A DNA stretch of 64,000 nt from Nageia nagi (lineage: Eukaryota > Pinophyta), in NCBI GenBank assembly GCA_050084985.1, contig JBITNC010000001.1, positions 105,710,001-105,774,000 on the forward strand. Direction: 5' to 3'. Under the pieces are notes generated by a model, which was given only the letters and a program-made list of their open reading frames with translations, had not been told where the DNA came from and ran no database searches. The translations under genes were made by a program, and so were the position numbers. Of the stretch, positions 37,480 through 50,177 are shown one piece after another (within the stretch, counting starts at the first letter, position 1; each line of letters opens with the position of its first letter).

Positions 37480-40260
37480 GAAGCCTCATATGGTATTAAT
37501 GATTTATGAATATTAAGTACAATAGCCTTTGCATGTTGAAGAAGGATGGTGTATCAATTTTACCCATGTTACCTTGGAATCTAGAATAATGTGAGGCTTG
37601 TATTTTTGGTAAGCATCACAAAAGAACATTTCAAGAAATTTCAAAAATAGCATAAATTAAATTATAATTGATTCATTTAAACTTATGTGGTACCATGCTT
37701 ATTACCTCAACAAATGGTAATAAATATATCATGAACTTTATTAATGACTATACAAAGATGACATGCATTTACTTGTTAAACAAGTAAGTTTTAATTGTTT
37801 GAAATTTTTCATAGTTTTCATATATAGGTTGAAAATTAAATGAAATCCTATATTAGTATCCTTTTAATTAACAATGAAGGGTAGTAAAATTAAAATACAT
37901 TTGAGAGTTATCATTTCCAATATGGGAGAAAATATCACGTAATTATCCAATATAATCCATAGTAAAATGATGTATAAAAAATGATGAATAGGAAATTCAT
38001 GAACATATACATATGTAATAATGCTTTAAAAATTTGAAGTAAAGCTCATGTTTTGGGGTGATTTAGTTTTGTATATTTTGTACCTTAGAAGTATATGTCC
38101 ATCTAATTCTCTAAATAATAAGTTTGCTTTTGAGATATGGTATGTACACATTCCTTAGATGAAGTATATTAGGATTTTTGGTTCCACCTACGATGCTTTG
38201 CTTCCTAAGGATCAATGATGCCAAGAGTAAAAAAATACATCTTTTTAGGATACTCAAATATTTCAAAAGTATATTATCTCTATGAATAAGTGCATGGTAA
38301 GTTCATCATTTTAGGAGATATCATCTTTAGTGATACTTGTAAGGATGAAACTACTATTGAACATCTTTTGGATCATCTTAACAAATTTACAAAAGTAAAC
38401 ATATATGATGAGATTCCAAAACTTGAGGGAGGGATACTGGAAATTAACTTTTGGAATCTACACCTCATGTTTCTAAAGGAAACACCTCATGATAAGTGGA
38501 TTCATAGAATTACTTAATGCATAAAGTTGAGATGATAGATCTTCATAAGTTGGATGATGTTATTGATAGGATTTTAAGGTTGACTATTGATGGATTTGAG
38601 CAACCAACACAATCCTAATATCAACCTAGATCATCATAAACAATTCTTAAATAGGTCATGAGAATATCTGATACTGTTCATCTTGATAAAATGGGAAAAG
38701 CAAGAACTAGGAGTTTTTACATATATAAATATAAAGAAACACAAGAAGAATATTTTGAATATGAAGAAGTGGGTGATATATCTAATATGGAGTGTTCATA
38801 TGATTATGAATTAAATTTGGAAAAAGATATAGAATCAATTTCATGTGAATAAATAACTCAAAATGTATGAAGGAATGTGATGAATAAGGAATATGATGCA
38901 CTCCTAAAAATTTGAACATGGAAGTTGATTGATCCTCCACAAAAAATCAAACCAAATGGTTGCATATGATTCTATAAAATCAATTACAAATAAAATGTCT
39001 ACTTGCAAAATAAAAAATTAGGCTTGTAGCAAATGGATTTTCTTAAAAAGAAGGAATTGAATATGAGAAGGCCTTTGTTTATATGAAAATGGGCACCAAT
39101 TCATGGTATGTTAGTTTTGTCAACTTAGTATGGATGGAAGATTCATCAAATAGACATAGATTATAACTTTCTTGATTAGTGATATAAATTAAGGAGAATG
39201 TGTTCATCAGTCAACTTGAAAGTTTTTCCATAAAAGGAAGAGAACATAAAATATGTAAACTCATCAAGTAATTTAATGGACTTATTATGCTCCTCATTCA
39301 TGGTATGAAAAATTGATTCAGAAAATTTTGAAAATCAAGTTTAAAAACTTTAGTCTTAATGATGCAACACTTTTTTTCAAAAAAGTTGATAAAATTATTG
39401 TATATAAAAAGGTAAAAGTAAAAATTTAACATCATTTAACCCTATTAGGTTCTAGGTCCTATCAAGAGTTTAAAATATAACAAATATCATGATTGGAAGT
39501 GGAACGTAAAACCTTCCATGTGGGTATCTTCACACATCACTTATTCCCACTCCCTCATCAAGAGGTGATATTTAGTTATGTATATTGATGATATTTTCAT
39601 ACCATATAATAATTAAAACTATATTTTTTTAGGAAATTAAAAATCAAAGAGAGCTTTGAACTGATATATATGGATTATCATCCCTAGTATTTGGGAGTTG
39701 AAGTTGCTCAAATACTAAAATACATCTTCAGTTCTCAACACAAGTGCATTGGACAACTATTGAGTAGATTTGGGATGATGGATTGTAAATCACTTTGTAT
39801 TCTAATGGAAAAAAATTTGAAGTGGAAATCCATATAAGGATATCAATTTGAGGAATCTACAAGGTACACATAACTTGTTAGAAGTCTTATTTACCATTTG
39901 CAGTTGGATTTATTTCTCAATATTTACAAAAATCATGTGAAGGATATTGGGTAGAAACAAAGTGAATTATTTGATATTTTAAGGGAACATAAAATATTGG
40001 ACTCAAGTATTCCAAAATAAAATACTTCAATTTGGTTTGTTATTTAGAATTATATTAAGATGGAAATAAGGAGCATTAGGTATCTACATCAATATTTATC
40101 TTGAGTCTTGGATCAACAATCATCTCATAGATATTATGAAAGAAATATATTCCATAAGAGTCCACAATAGAAGAAAATTACATGGAAGCTTTAAAAAAAT
40201 CAAATAAATAATTTGATTCAAGAATAATTATAGTAAAAATACATAAATGCTACTCCTCTT
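37480..40260 (+). pseudogene. Ty1/copia integrase-RT relic (copy A)
   Basis: Plus-strand order: integrase with EACIFGKHH near 37595 and a GNKYIMNFINDYTK-like block near 37720 (catalytic Asp region), KYIFLGYSK near 38240, a variable linker containing an open frame (38658-38852), then RT with RLVANGFS near 39025, the FISQLESF block near 39205, DATLFFKKVD near 39365 and YIDDIFIP near 39585, followed by HKCIGQLLSRFGMMDCKS near 39745. A 173-base SINE splits the RT before YIDD. Stops are frequent. Up to 39618 it is duplicated at 61861-64000. Confidence 0.82.
39406..39578 (-). mobile_element. SINE inserted in the copia RT (copy A)
   Basis: 173 bases flanked by the 7-base direct repeat TGTATAT (39399-39405 and 39579-39585), a target-site duplication. 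Minus-strand reading gives a tRNA-like head with GGTTTTACGTTCCACTTCC as a decayed Pol III B box and a 3' end GATGTTAAATTTTTACTTTT plus ACCTTTTT, the same end as the SINE at 22158-22292. Removing the insert brings the RT sequence directly to the YIDD box. Confidence 0.72.
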
Positions 40261-41180
40261 GATGGTTTATGACACTTCTATAATAAAATTCACCAAAACT
40301 CCTAAGGATTAGAAACAACCCTTGGGATTAAGACAAGATTGTAACACATGGATTAATTTTAAATTTATTTTAGTTGTACTCATATGGAATGTAAACATAT
40401 GATAGATTAGAAGTAATAGTGAAGCTCAATATCCCCTCTACTCAATGTCATATGTTTGTACCATATATTTGTGTTTGGGGTGTATGATTTTTCATAGCTT
40501 GATGTTAATATATTTTTGGTTTATTATAGTCCTCATATTAACTTTAGGTTTGATGGAACAAACCATGGGTGTAATTGAATATGTAATATATTTTCATCTA
40601 TATAATATATTCTCTAGTAATTTAAGTATCCTTGATCTTTGTTTTGAGTTTTGTGTTCTAGGGACTTGTTGTATTTCTCTTTGCATAAGTGCATTAGGAA
40701 TTTATGTGATTCATGAAACTTTTATGGAAAACCATGGGTTACAAATGAATTGTTGGCAAAAAGAATCACCAACCCAACTATGGTGAAATCATAAAGGTTT
40801 AAATGTATTTGGTAAAATAAAGTTTGAATGGAATCATTAGTCCTTCCATGTTTAGAAAAACTATTATGTTTCTCTAGGTCACCAATATCCATTGGTAAGT
40901 TAACAACATAGGAAAAAATCATCAATCAAAGTATGGTCAAGTGCATCGCTAGACCAAGGTGAACCATAAGCTAGAAAAGAATCACCAAATTTCTATGACA
41001 AAAGGAAATCACCAATTCTACCTCTATATGAATCGCCAACTCCCATTATTTTGAATTACCAAATTTGGAGAGTATATGAAGATGTGAAGGTACACTACAT
41101 TGCATGGTTTGTCTCTTCATAAAAGAGTCATTGTTGGGATAAATCTTATGCACTTCCAAAGTTTAACACACATATACAAA
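40261..41180. other. Region without recognised gene
   Basis: An open plus-strand frame of 113 codons at 40445-40786 is hydrophobic and Leu/Ile/Phe-rich; it has no motif I recognise and AT-rich DNA yields such frames by chance. Otherwise non-coding, likely the 3' end of the copia element. Confidence 0.4.
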
Positions 41181-41185
41181 CATAC

Positions 41186-41269
<84 letters not shown>
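41181..41269. repeat. (CATA)n-(TA)n microsatellite
   Basis: About 20 bases of CATA repeats run into about 70 bases of pure TA. Open frames of Tyr-Ile repeats here are artefacts. Confidence 0.97.
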
Positions 41270-41273
<4 letters not shown>

Positions 41274-41341
41274 GGATATGTTATATTTTAATACCTTTAA
41301 ATAAAACATATAAATACATTACATATTATATAAATTATTTT

Positions 41342-42553
41342 TGTGAACACTTTTGACAAATACAACCAAAGAAAAATAACTAGGTTTTCCAAACCCTTAG
41401 CTAAGTCTTCTATTTCCAATGTAGAACCTCTAGTGCTTCCAATCTCACCACAAGCCTATCATTGAACTCCTAGAGCATCCAATACCCCCATAAGCTTGAT
41501 GTTAGCCTTCCTATGTTACCAATCATACCACACATAAAATGAATGTACAAAATAGTGAATTTACAATTGCACAACACATACAATGATCATAGCATGGAAA
41601 ACTAACATAAACAAATGTTTGAAACCCCAATGCATGTACATATATGCCAATCACATAACAAGAATGAGATCCTAATGTCCTCTGATGTATATTAATAATG
41701 TATAATAGAAATACAATACAATCAAGCCCATATAGTTGTTGTTGGTCTCATAGGAGCCAATCTAGAGCATATCACCACCAAACCTCATTGAAAACTAATT
41801 AGATAACTTTGATACTAATCTATAGAACTATGGTACAAGAATGCTTCCTTAGATATGAGTACCCTCCATCGAACAAGTTCTTCTCAAAGCTAGATAGCTA
41901 ATTGAATGATAAAAATAAACCCTTACATGCCACTAGATGGGCTAGATTCTCCACCTCACCATACATGAATGGGATCCCTTAGCCCAATCAACCTCTAGAT
42001 TCTCTATTTAGGATAAACACTTAGCATCACTAAGTTTGCATAAGTCCTATGGATAGAAGAGAAGTAATAATAATAATATAATGTACAATATGAAGCTCTA
42101 AACAAGTATTTATATCCATCCATCATAAAAGCTATCTCAAAATCATCATAGCCATTCTAATCCAATGTGGGGCATTTAGGGGGCCTAGTAATGCCAACAT
42201 GGAATCCCAAACACTCTAGTGTGCTAACGTGGGGTTCGTAGAATCCTAGTAATACAACATTAGGGTGTGGGACCCTCCCAACTATGATGCAAGCATGCTA
42301 ATGGTCGTACACCCTTATGAGACATAAATAATTCTTAATATTCCCATAATTCAAAATCTCCAATGCATATGAACCAATTCTAATCACCTAGGAGAGAGAA
42401 ATGCCACTAGGGGCTCACAATAGGATCCACATGACCAATATGTCTCTTATCCTAAGTTACATGCATCTAGCACATTGCTAACTAAATAAATATCTTTAAG
42501 ATATCATTTACAATAAATACAATTATTCTCTATAATACAAAAGGGATATCAAA
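41342..42553 (-). repeat. LARD-like element LTR, left copy
   Basis: 1,212 bases from TGTGAACAC to GGGATATCAAA. Alignable along its whole length with 45331-46545; the terminal CA is mutated to AA here and the left end has lost the TGTAATATCCC form. Confidence 0.82.
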
Positions 42554-42556
42554 AAA

Positions 42557-42568
42557 TCCTCCCTCCTA
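42557..42568 (-). promoter_or_regulatory. Polypurine tract of the LARD-like element
   Basis: TCCTCCCTCCTA on the plus strand, that is TAGGAGGGAGGA in element sense, three bases from the LTR. Such a tract primes plus-strand DNA synthesis. Confidence 0.65.
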
Positions 42569-45315
42569 AGATTACTTATCCCCAAGCAATAATGGAAGAC
42601 TATAGCATGTTGTCTTCCAAGAATCCTTTAATGATGATATCCCATCCTCATGAAATCAAGGCTCATTATTTAATAAGTAGGAAGCATCAAAACTATGGCA
42701 ATGATGATGGTGTACCTATAACCTTTGAAATAGAAGTGAGAAGAAACCAATGGATCTCATGCTCCTTACATGTACCCAATCTCGACTCCATACCAACTTA
42801 ACTCACCTAGCTAAGATCAACACATATTGAAGCTTCCTCACTCCCAATGTCACAAGCCAAACTATCCCCTGGATTAGCAGTAACTAAAATCCTCCTCCCA
42901 CATGCAAGTAGAAATGTGTGAGCCTTCCCAAGCTCCAACCCTCACTCCAATCATCCATCCAGCTCAACATGGGATGCAACTCATCCAAATAGCTCCTCAC
43001 AATCAACTAGGCCTCTTTGCACTATAACTTGGTATGACTAGCCTCCCTTTAGCTCAACATTGGTAGCAAAACTCCTAGAATGGTTGTTTTGGGATCTCTT
43101 TCATCCTATTAGGTCAACATAGGATATTCAACTCCATACAATGTCAACATGGATCCTCCTATCACTAACATGCCTTACATAGGACCTCTAGGCTCTTGAA
43201 TGCTCCATGTGGTAGATCCCTCCACCTAGATGCTCCCTGCAACATAGTTGGCTTCCTAAATGCCCCACATGGGTGTGTAAGGTACCAAAGTGCTCATTGT
43301 AAGATGACTACTCTTGAAACTACTCAAGGTGGATGGACTCATAAAGCTCATCCTCAAAAGTGTACACAATAGTCCTCAAACCACCATGAAGGTATACAAC
43401 AATAATACATCCATTAGTAGTAGCCAAAGCATCATCAATCTTAGTCTACAATTCCTAAAAGATAACCCTTTTCTTCAACATCAAAGTTTTCATCATGTTT
43501 CCCTCAATAAATGGTATGAATACAACCCCAAAATCTATAGTATGTGCAATCCATGAAGTCTCCAATGATGTGTTAACAATAGCCCCTACTTCAACCTCTG
43601 AAATAGTAATAACAAACCCTATGTATTACTCATCAGTCTCAATCTTCCTGAGAATGGTAGTCCAAAATACATCCATCATGATGTTAAATGCGACCTCCAA
43701 ACAAGAGGTAGATATGGCATCACATTCATCCCAATCAAACATAGTCATCATGTTATCAATGCATGTAACAGTACACCCTTTAATAGTAACTAATTTATTA
43801 TTAACTTCTATCCCCATTTTTCTTAAAATTATTGTACAAATAGCCAACAACTCTACCTAATATGCTGACAACCATGGTGACATCTCAACCCTAATTATCT
43901 TCCATCTTCCCCTATCAAATGTTGTCCTTCACATGTACCATCCCAACTCAAGGAAAGATGTAATCATGTTTGAATATGTCTATTCCAAATTAGTCCATAC
44001 CAAACACAAAGGTAAAGAGTGTATCCTCCTAGTAATGCATGAGTTACCCTTATACATTATTGGCTTTTGGGACAATAAAGTAGCTTTAGAAATGACATGA
44101 TTCCTTACCCAAATAGTGATGGATATTTAGGAACATAATAAAAATAGGAAAGAAAAAATGTACCTCTCTTCTTCTTGATACCTTGGCTATGAGTGAATGT
44201 GTCATAAGAAATCATGTTGGCCCTCTCATGCTCTAATATTTCAACTGAGGCTATGGACTCCTCATTTGTGGATACAATGATTTATGATTTTCCAAGATTT
44301 GATATATTATTTCCTTGTTTTCAATCTTGGTCTTCTTCCATGCTAGGGTCATGTTTTACACCCATATCATTACTTTCTCCTAAAATCAAATATGAAACAA
44401 GAATGGCTCTTTCCCCTTTCTTCCCAATGTTATCACTTCCAAAAATATTAAGCAAAACCTCTTAATTATTGCTATGAAATTAAAATTGCTATCATACCTT
44501 TTTGGAGTGTCAATATGGCTAACCCAAGGCTTGTATCTTATCACTTCTTCTTCTAGCACAATGTTGGGTTTCCAAGCTCCATGGTGCTCAACATGGGTGT
44601 TAAATTTCCTATTGGGTCAATGTTGGGTTCAAGTTTATTCCATTTCTATCATGGGATGCTAAACCTCCTCTATACCCAACATGTGATGCCAATATTTTTA
44701 TTTTCCTATTCTCATCCCAAGCATGGCATGGTGCCTCCTGATCCTTGCTAGCATGTTATTGAGGTGAGTGGTGCCTCTTTAGCTTATCAAGCCCTCCCCA
44801 ATGCTCAACCATATGCCAATCCATTGAATTGATCACTCTAGTCATATCATTAATGGCTAATATGAGCTCATAAAACTTTTTATCAAAAGTGAATTCTCTA
44901 ACTAAAGTAGAGCTCTTCCTTGTGGAAGTCTTCTACCTATATCTATGCATCTCTCCTTCACCACTAGAAACCCTAGCTTTTGGCTACATGTTGATCCATA
45001 GCCACCTCTCATCCTCTTGAATGATTACCTACCCAAATTTGCTTCTCCTACAAGTGGATGACATAGTTTTCAAACCCTCATATTAAATTTTTCTAATTAT
45101 CTAGGATGATAGATCAAGTCCTTCTATACTTAGAAACAACCTTTAGATCTATAGATATGTCCTCCAAACCCTAGATGACCTAGTCTAGGAATTCAAACTT
45201 TACTAAAAAATTATCATTTTAACCCTAAAATTGACCTTTTAAATGTAGGACCTCCTAATCTTCTAGTTCAATTTGCTACTAGCTAGGTCTTAACCTTACA
45301 TGCTAACTAGATCTA

Positions 45316-45328
45316 GGCTTTGATACCA
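45316..45328 (-). promoter_or_regulatory. Primer binding site, tRNA-Met type
   Basis: Minus strand TGGTATCAAAGCC, differing at one base from the standard TGGTATCAGAGCC complement of initiator tRNA-Met, two bases inside the LTR at 45331. This fixes the orientation of the element. Confidence 0.8.
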
Positions 45329-45330
45329 TT

Positions 45331-46545
45331 TGTAATATCCCAAATGAATACTTATGCCAAATATAGCAAATGAAATACAACTAGGGTTTCCAAACCCTTA
45401 TCCAAGCCTCCTATGCTTCCAACATAGAACCTCTAAGGCTTCCAATCTCACCACAAACTTGTTGTTGAATTCCTAGAGCACCTAATACCCTCACAAGCTT
45501 AATGTCATCCCTTTTATGTTACCAATCACACCATACATCCAACAAATTCACAAAATAGTGAATTTATAAATGTGCAATGCATACAATGATCATAGCATTG
45601 AAAACAAACATAAATAAAAATTTGAAAGTACAACACATACACATATATGCCAATCACATAACAAGAATGAGATCCCAATGCCCTTTGATGTATATTCATA
45701 ATGTATAATGGAAATACAATATAATTAATCTTGTAGGGCTATAGTTGGCCTCATAGGAGCCAATCTAGGGCTTGTCACCATCAAACCTCATTGAACACCA
45801 ATCAGATAACTCTAATACTACTCTATAAAATCATGGGATAAGAATGCTTCATCAAATCTGAGTACCTTCCATTGAAGGAGTTTTCCTCAAAGCTAGATAG
45901 CCTACTGAATGATAGAAATGCACCCTCATATGCCACTAGATGGTTAGATGCTCCACCTAATCATAGATGAATGGGATCCCTCAACCTAATCACCCTTTAG
46001 ATGCTCCATCTAGGATAAACACTTAGTACCACTAACTCTGGATAAGTCTTATGGATAGAAGAGAAGTAATAATAATAATAATAATAATTTGATGTGTAGT
46101 AGGAAGCTCCAAATAATTATATATATCCATCCATCATAAAAGCTACCTTAAAATCATAATATCCATTCTAATCCAACATTTGGCATTTAGGGGGCTCAAT
46201 AACTTAACACACCATCCTAAAAACCTAGTAATGTGAATGTGGGATTTCAAACACTTTGGAGTGCTAGAGTGGGGTTCCTTGAAGCCTAGTAATACAACAT
46301 TGGAGTGTGGGTTCCCCCCAACTATGATGTAAGCATGCTAATATTCATCAACCCTTATGAGATATAAATACTTATTGGGATTCCCATAATCTGATATCTC
46401 CAATGCATAGGACCCTATTCTAATCACTAGTATGTCTCTTATCCTAAGTTACATGCATCTAACACACTGCTAACTAAATAGATATATCTATGATATCATT
46501 TATAATAAATGCAATTATTCTTTATAATACAAAAGGGATATCACA
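45331..46545 (-). repeat. LARD-like element LTR, right copy
   Basis: 1,215 bases with well preserved imperfect inverted ends TGTAATATCCC and GGGATATCACA. Contains an (AAT)n run near 46065-46087. Confidence 0.85.
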
Positions 46546-48890
46546 AATGATAATAATTCTAATACTCATATAGAGATATTTGGATGAGCTAGTGGTGTTT
46601 TTCTTAGCAAGAGGAGCGATGATAATTAGACTTTTACATGTACATTTTGGAGTAAATTGCAAATTATATTTCTATATTCATCAATTTTAGTACAATGAAT
46701 ATAGATGCAACTTTAGAATCTTGAAATGGTGCATAGATGAATGTGTTACCATGGATTTACTAGGGTATGAGTTCACTTGAGTTCATACGTAAGGGATCAT
46801 AAATAGGTTGGAGTTATTGGTTTATTTTGTAGAAGCATGAGGTCAACTAAACTAGATCTAATTTTGTCACTAAAATTTTAGGAAATAACTTTCTACATAG
46901 TTTTAAAATTGATTTTATAAAGTATGGGCTTAGGATTGCATTCAAAAACTTTCGAAGTTCCCTATAATCAATTAATCATAAAAGTACTATTTTTAATGCT
47001 TAAATTCATTTTATCAAAATACTATTACCTTTATCTACTATTTTCATTACATAAATATTTATACTAATTTTATATTTTGAAAGGATATTATTTTAGTTAA
47101 GTAAATTTATATTATTTTAAGGTTTTTGGTAGATCCCAAAAGAGTTTTGGAGAAGGTTATCCTCCAACCAAATTCACACATATATCATGGTATTGTATCA
47201 AAAATATGTTAGATGTATATACATTTTGCTATCACCATCGTTATCTAATTCCTCTGCTCCACCTAGATATATCTTGGGCATATATATAAAAATCATTATG
47301 GATGTATATCATAATTCTACCACCCACCTACTGCCTTACTCTATCACTCTGCTATGATTTATTATGGGTTTTATAATAAATAAAAAATATTTTTAGGTAT
47401 ATACATTCATGATATAAAGGGGGAGATAATAGTTTTTACATGAGACTCTTGTGAAAGGCTTTTCTTGTAAAGCTCTTACAAGAAATGGAGTTGTAATACT
47501 TTTTTATGAAGTTAATGCATGAGAGGAATATGGTAGGAATGTGAAGGGGAGAGAAATTAAATGGAATAATATTTTAAGATACTAATATAAAAAATATAAT
47601 ATAATACAATTAATATATAATAGATACTCTTCCATTAGTTACCCATGGTACAAAACTTTATTAGCCCTTATTCATGGCTTAAATGGTTAGATCTTTATTC
47701 AAGTGAGCTAACTCTATTTCACAAACCTAAGTATCTTCTTCTAGACCTTTAAATTTTTAACAAATTAAATACTCCTTATATTCTATATATTTTATTTTTT
47801 CTATTCACTCTACAACACTTGATCACTTTCTTCTCATTATTTCTTTGGTATCTAATTTATCTAGTGTTTCACCTTACTAAATAATTGGTCCTTATCTCTT
47901 ATATTATTCACCTCAAGATGGGAATAAAATTATGTATTTGATATTAAAGATAGGTGAAATATAAAATCATATTAGTAAATTTATCTCATGCACATTATAT
48001 GAAAATGTACATTAGAGGGAGAATGGATCCTTTGAAAAAGAAGTGAATGGAGTTGTATCTTTGAAGCTTTAAATGATTCATCAAATATTCTAATAGAAAC
48101 AAAATATGTCAAATTATCCATTCAAAAAGGATATGTCTATCTTATATTTCACTAAATGAATGACCTCAAAACCCAACCCTTGCATGGAGGATCAAATCAT
48201 TGATAAAAAGATTGAGTCATTCATGGTGGGGAGAATATATCTAGAAAAATCCCTACGTATTATTCTCATATTATGGAAGGACTTAAAGTGGATTTATTAA
48301 GAATGCTCTATATGGATATCAATGTCTAATTGGACTCCACTTCTAGGTGTTTATTATTAATGGTCCTTAGAGCTCCTATGAATATAGTTAAAGTATTAGA
48401 AAAGATACATAGGGAAAAATTATTCCCTTGTTAATGTTATTTTTAATAGTAATATTTTTATTTATTTATAACTATTATCAATCATTATTAGTATCTAGTA
48501 TTTTTATGTGGAATATGTGTATTTTGTTTAAGTTTGTGGGCATGTGATGCTTATCTTATTTGAGCAACAACCATAGTTATAGTTTTTGATGTATTATTTA
48601 TAGTTTTGATCATGATGAAAAATATCCAATACAACATCACTTGTTCTATTTTGTAACAAGAGTTTGGAGTCTTTAAAAATCCTTCCATAAATAATAATTA
48701 AAAAATAAACCTAAGAATCATTTAGAGAATGGTCATTTGAATCTAAGCTTTACAAGGTTATCATATGCAACCAATGCCCATGTTGGAAGGACTAGATGTG
48801 GTATATGTAAATATATCTTTATAACTATAAGGAAGGAATGGGATATTATTGGCTTCTACCTCACTTCCTAATGTTTGATAAGCTTAATTC
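46546..48890. other. Region without recognised gene
   Basis: AT-rich on both strands with frequent stops in all frames. I could not assign any part to a known element family. Confidence 0.4.
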
Positions 48891-49635
48891 CCAATAGAAT
48901 CATTTCTCACTTTGACATATTTGAGCTCATCACTTACATATAGCTAAGTTTTTTTATTATATTCATGGAGGTTTTAAGGTCCTCTAACCATTACAAAATA
49001 TATTATAAACAGTCAATTTGAGTCCTCCTTACAAAATTCCATGGTGGGTTAACTAATACCAATCTATAACCTAGTACCAATCCAAACTAGAACAAATAAT
49101 GAGAAAAATCAAACCTACACAAAAAAGTTGTAATTGATTCATAAGCGAGTCCTTTTATGCCTCCTAAATCACATCCTCCACCAAGAATGATAGAGATGAC
49201 TACATAAAAATACCATCTTTGGTTGAAAGTAGACTTGCTAAGGAGCTAATCAGAGAGTAATAAGAACTTACCTTCATCTTGAAGTCTAACTTAATCTCCT
49301 CATGGAAGAGTTGGCTCTTGGTTGAGGGAGAGAATTACCATAATAGAGCCTTTAAATAACTCCCCCTTAAAGGAACTAGCAATTTCCACCTCCTTCTTTG
49401 GTTGGTTACCAATCTTGGGAATAGACCAAACATCCTTGATGACCAAATCCAAAATGATTCCAATAACTCTATGTTTCTTACATTTTCTACCTTGGAGATG
49501 TATCCCTAATAAATGCATCTACTATTTGTGATATACTCCATGGAGCTCTAGTAAAAGTGGAGATTCCCTTTCATGAACCCAACAATACCTTCTTGTAGAG
49601 ACCTTTGATCAACTTCAAAAAATTAGACTATAATA
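48891..49635 (-). other. Probable 3' end of a LINE fragment
   Basis: Lies downstream (minus sense) of the LINE RNase H relic. Two overlapping open frames occur (49518-49300 minus, 49322-49531 plus) without known motifs. A T-rich run near 48951-48957 could be a trace of the poly(A) tail. Confidence 0.35.
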
Positions 49636-50140
49636 AATTTAAATTTGTTGAACTTGCTTATAAAAAAGGCAAGGATTTGACTCCCTTAAAGATAACCAAA
49701 TAATATATTATAGAAAATCCTCCTTCCATATCCTTAAACTCTCCAAATTCACATCCAAATTGGTCATTAGGTTCACAGCTTGATTTCCTTCTTTGTACTT
49801 ATGGATACACTTTATGGCTCCTAATTGTTCCTTTCAAATCTTAGCTTCCAAGATCATCTCTGTAATCATCCAACTGACTGTACACTCTTCCTTGGCTACT
49901 TTAATGATATTCTAAGAATCTCCTTCAAATATTAACTACTGAGGCCCCTCATTCCATGTAATTTTGATAACTATTCTATATGCTCTCGATTCAATAAATT
50001 AAATAGATTGGGAACCTAGAAGTTCTACAAAAGATAAGAAAATCTCCCCATTGGCCTTTCAAAAGACACCACGTACCATTGTTAGGCTCAAACTCCCTTT
50101 AGAGGCTCCATCAAAGTTAACCTTTATCCAACCAAGTTGT
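49636..50140 (-). pseudogene. LINE RNase H domain relic, 5'-truncated
   Basis: Minus-strand reading gives VNFDGASKGS near 50115 (the KxNxDGA start of plant RNase H domains), a GGVF region, ESRAYR near 49985 and FEGDS near 49925, in the order found at the C-terminus of plant L1-type polyproteins. Stops are present. Only the 3' part exists, which is usual for LINE copies. Confidence 0.65.
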
Positions 50141-50177
50141 GAAGGGTGCCAACAAATTGGTCCCTGAGGTTAGGTAT

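Larger units (their letters stand above)
42554..45330 (-). other. Core of the LARD-like element, no protein recognised
   Basis: Open frames up to 121 codons (43495-43860 plus strand, overlapped by a 74-codon minus frame) show no known motif. The stretch 42955-43270, and again 44560-44700, repeats variants of GCTCAACATGGGATGC about every 30-50 bases, a diffuse non-coding repeat. The core is less AT-rich than its surroundings. Confidence 0.6.
41342..46545 (-). mobile_element. Non-autonomous LTR element (LARD-like), about 5.2 kb
   Basis: Two LTR-sized direct repeats of about 1.21 kb flank a 2.78-kb core. In minus orientation the element shows the full set of LTR-element signals: LTR ending TATTACA, a primer site matching tRNA-Met (TGGTATCAAAGCC), and a polypurine tract TAGGAGGGAGGA before the other LTR. 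No gag, protease, RT or integrase motif can be read in the core on either strand, so it must have depended on another element; large retrotransposon derivatives have this build. The LTRs have diverged clearly, so insertion is old. The clade of its helper is unknown. Confidence 0.8.

Noticed and set aside
38290-38852. Two open plus-strand frames, repeated unchanged at 62671-63233, as conserved genes
   Set aside because: Identity follows from the recent segmental duplication; their position between integrase and RT marks them as the linker of the copia polyprotein.
40445-40786. Hydrophobic 113-codon frame as a membrane protein gene
   Set aside because: Residues are those favoured by AT-rich DNA, no motif or homologous copy is seen, and it lies in the trailing part of a copia relic.
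41100-41291. Open frame ending in Tyr-Ile repeats
   Set aside because: It runs through the (TA)n microsatellite and has no other support.
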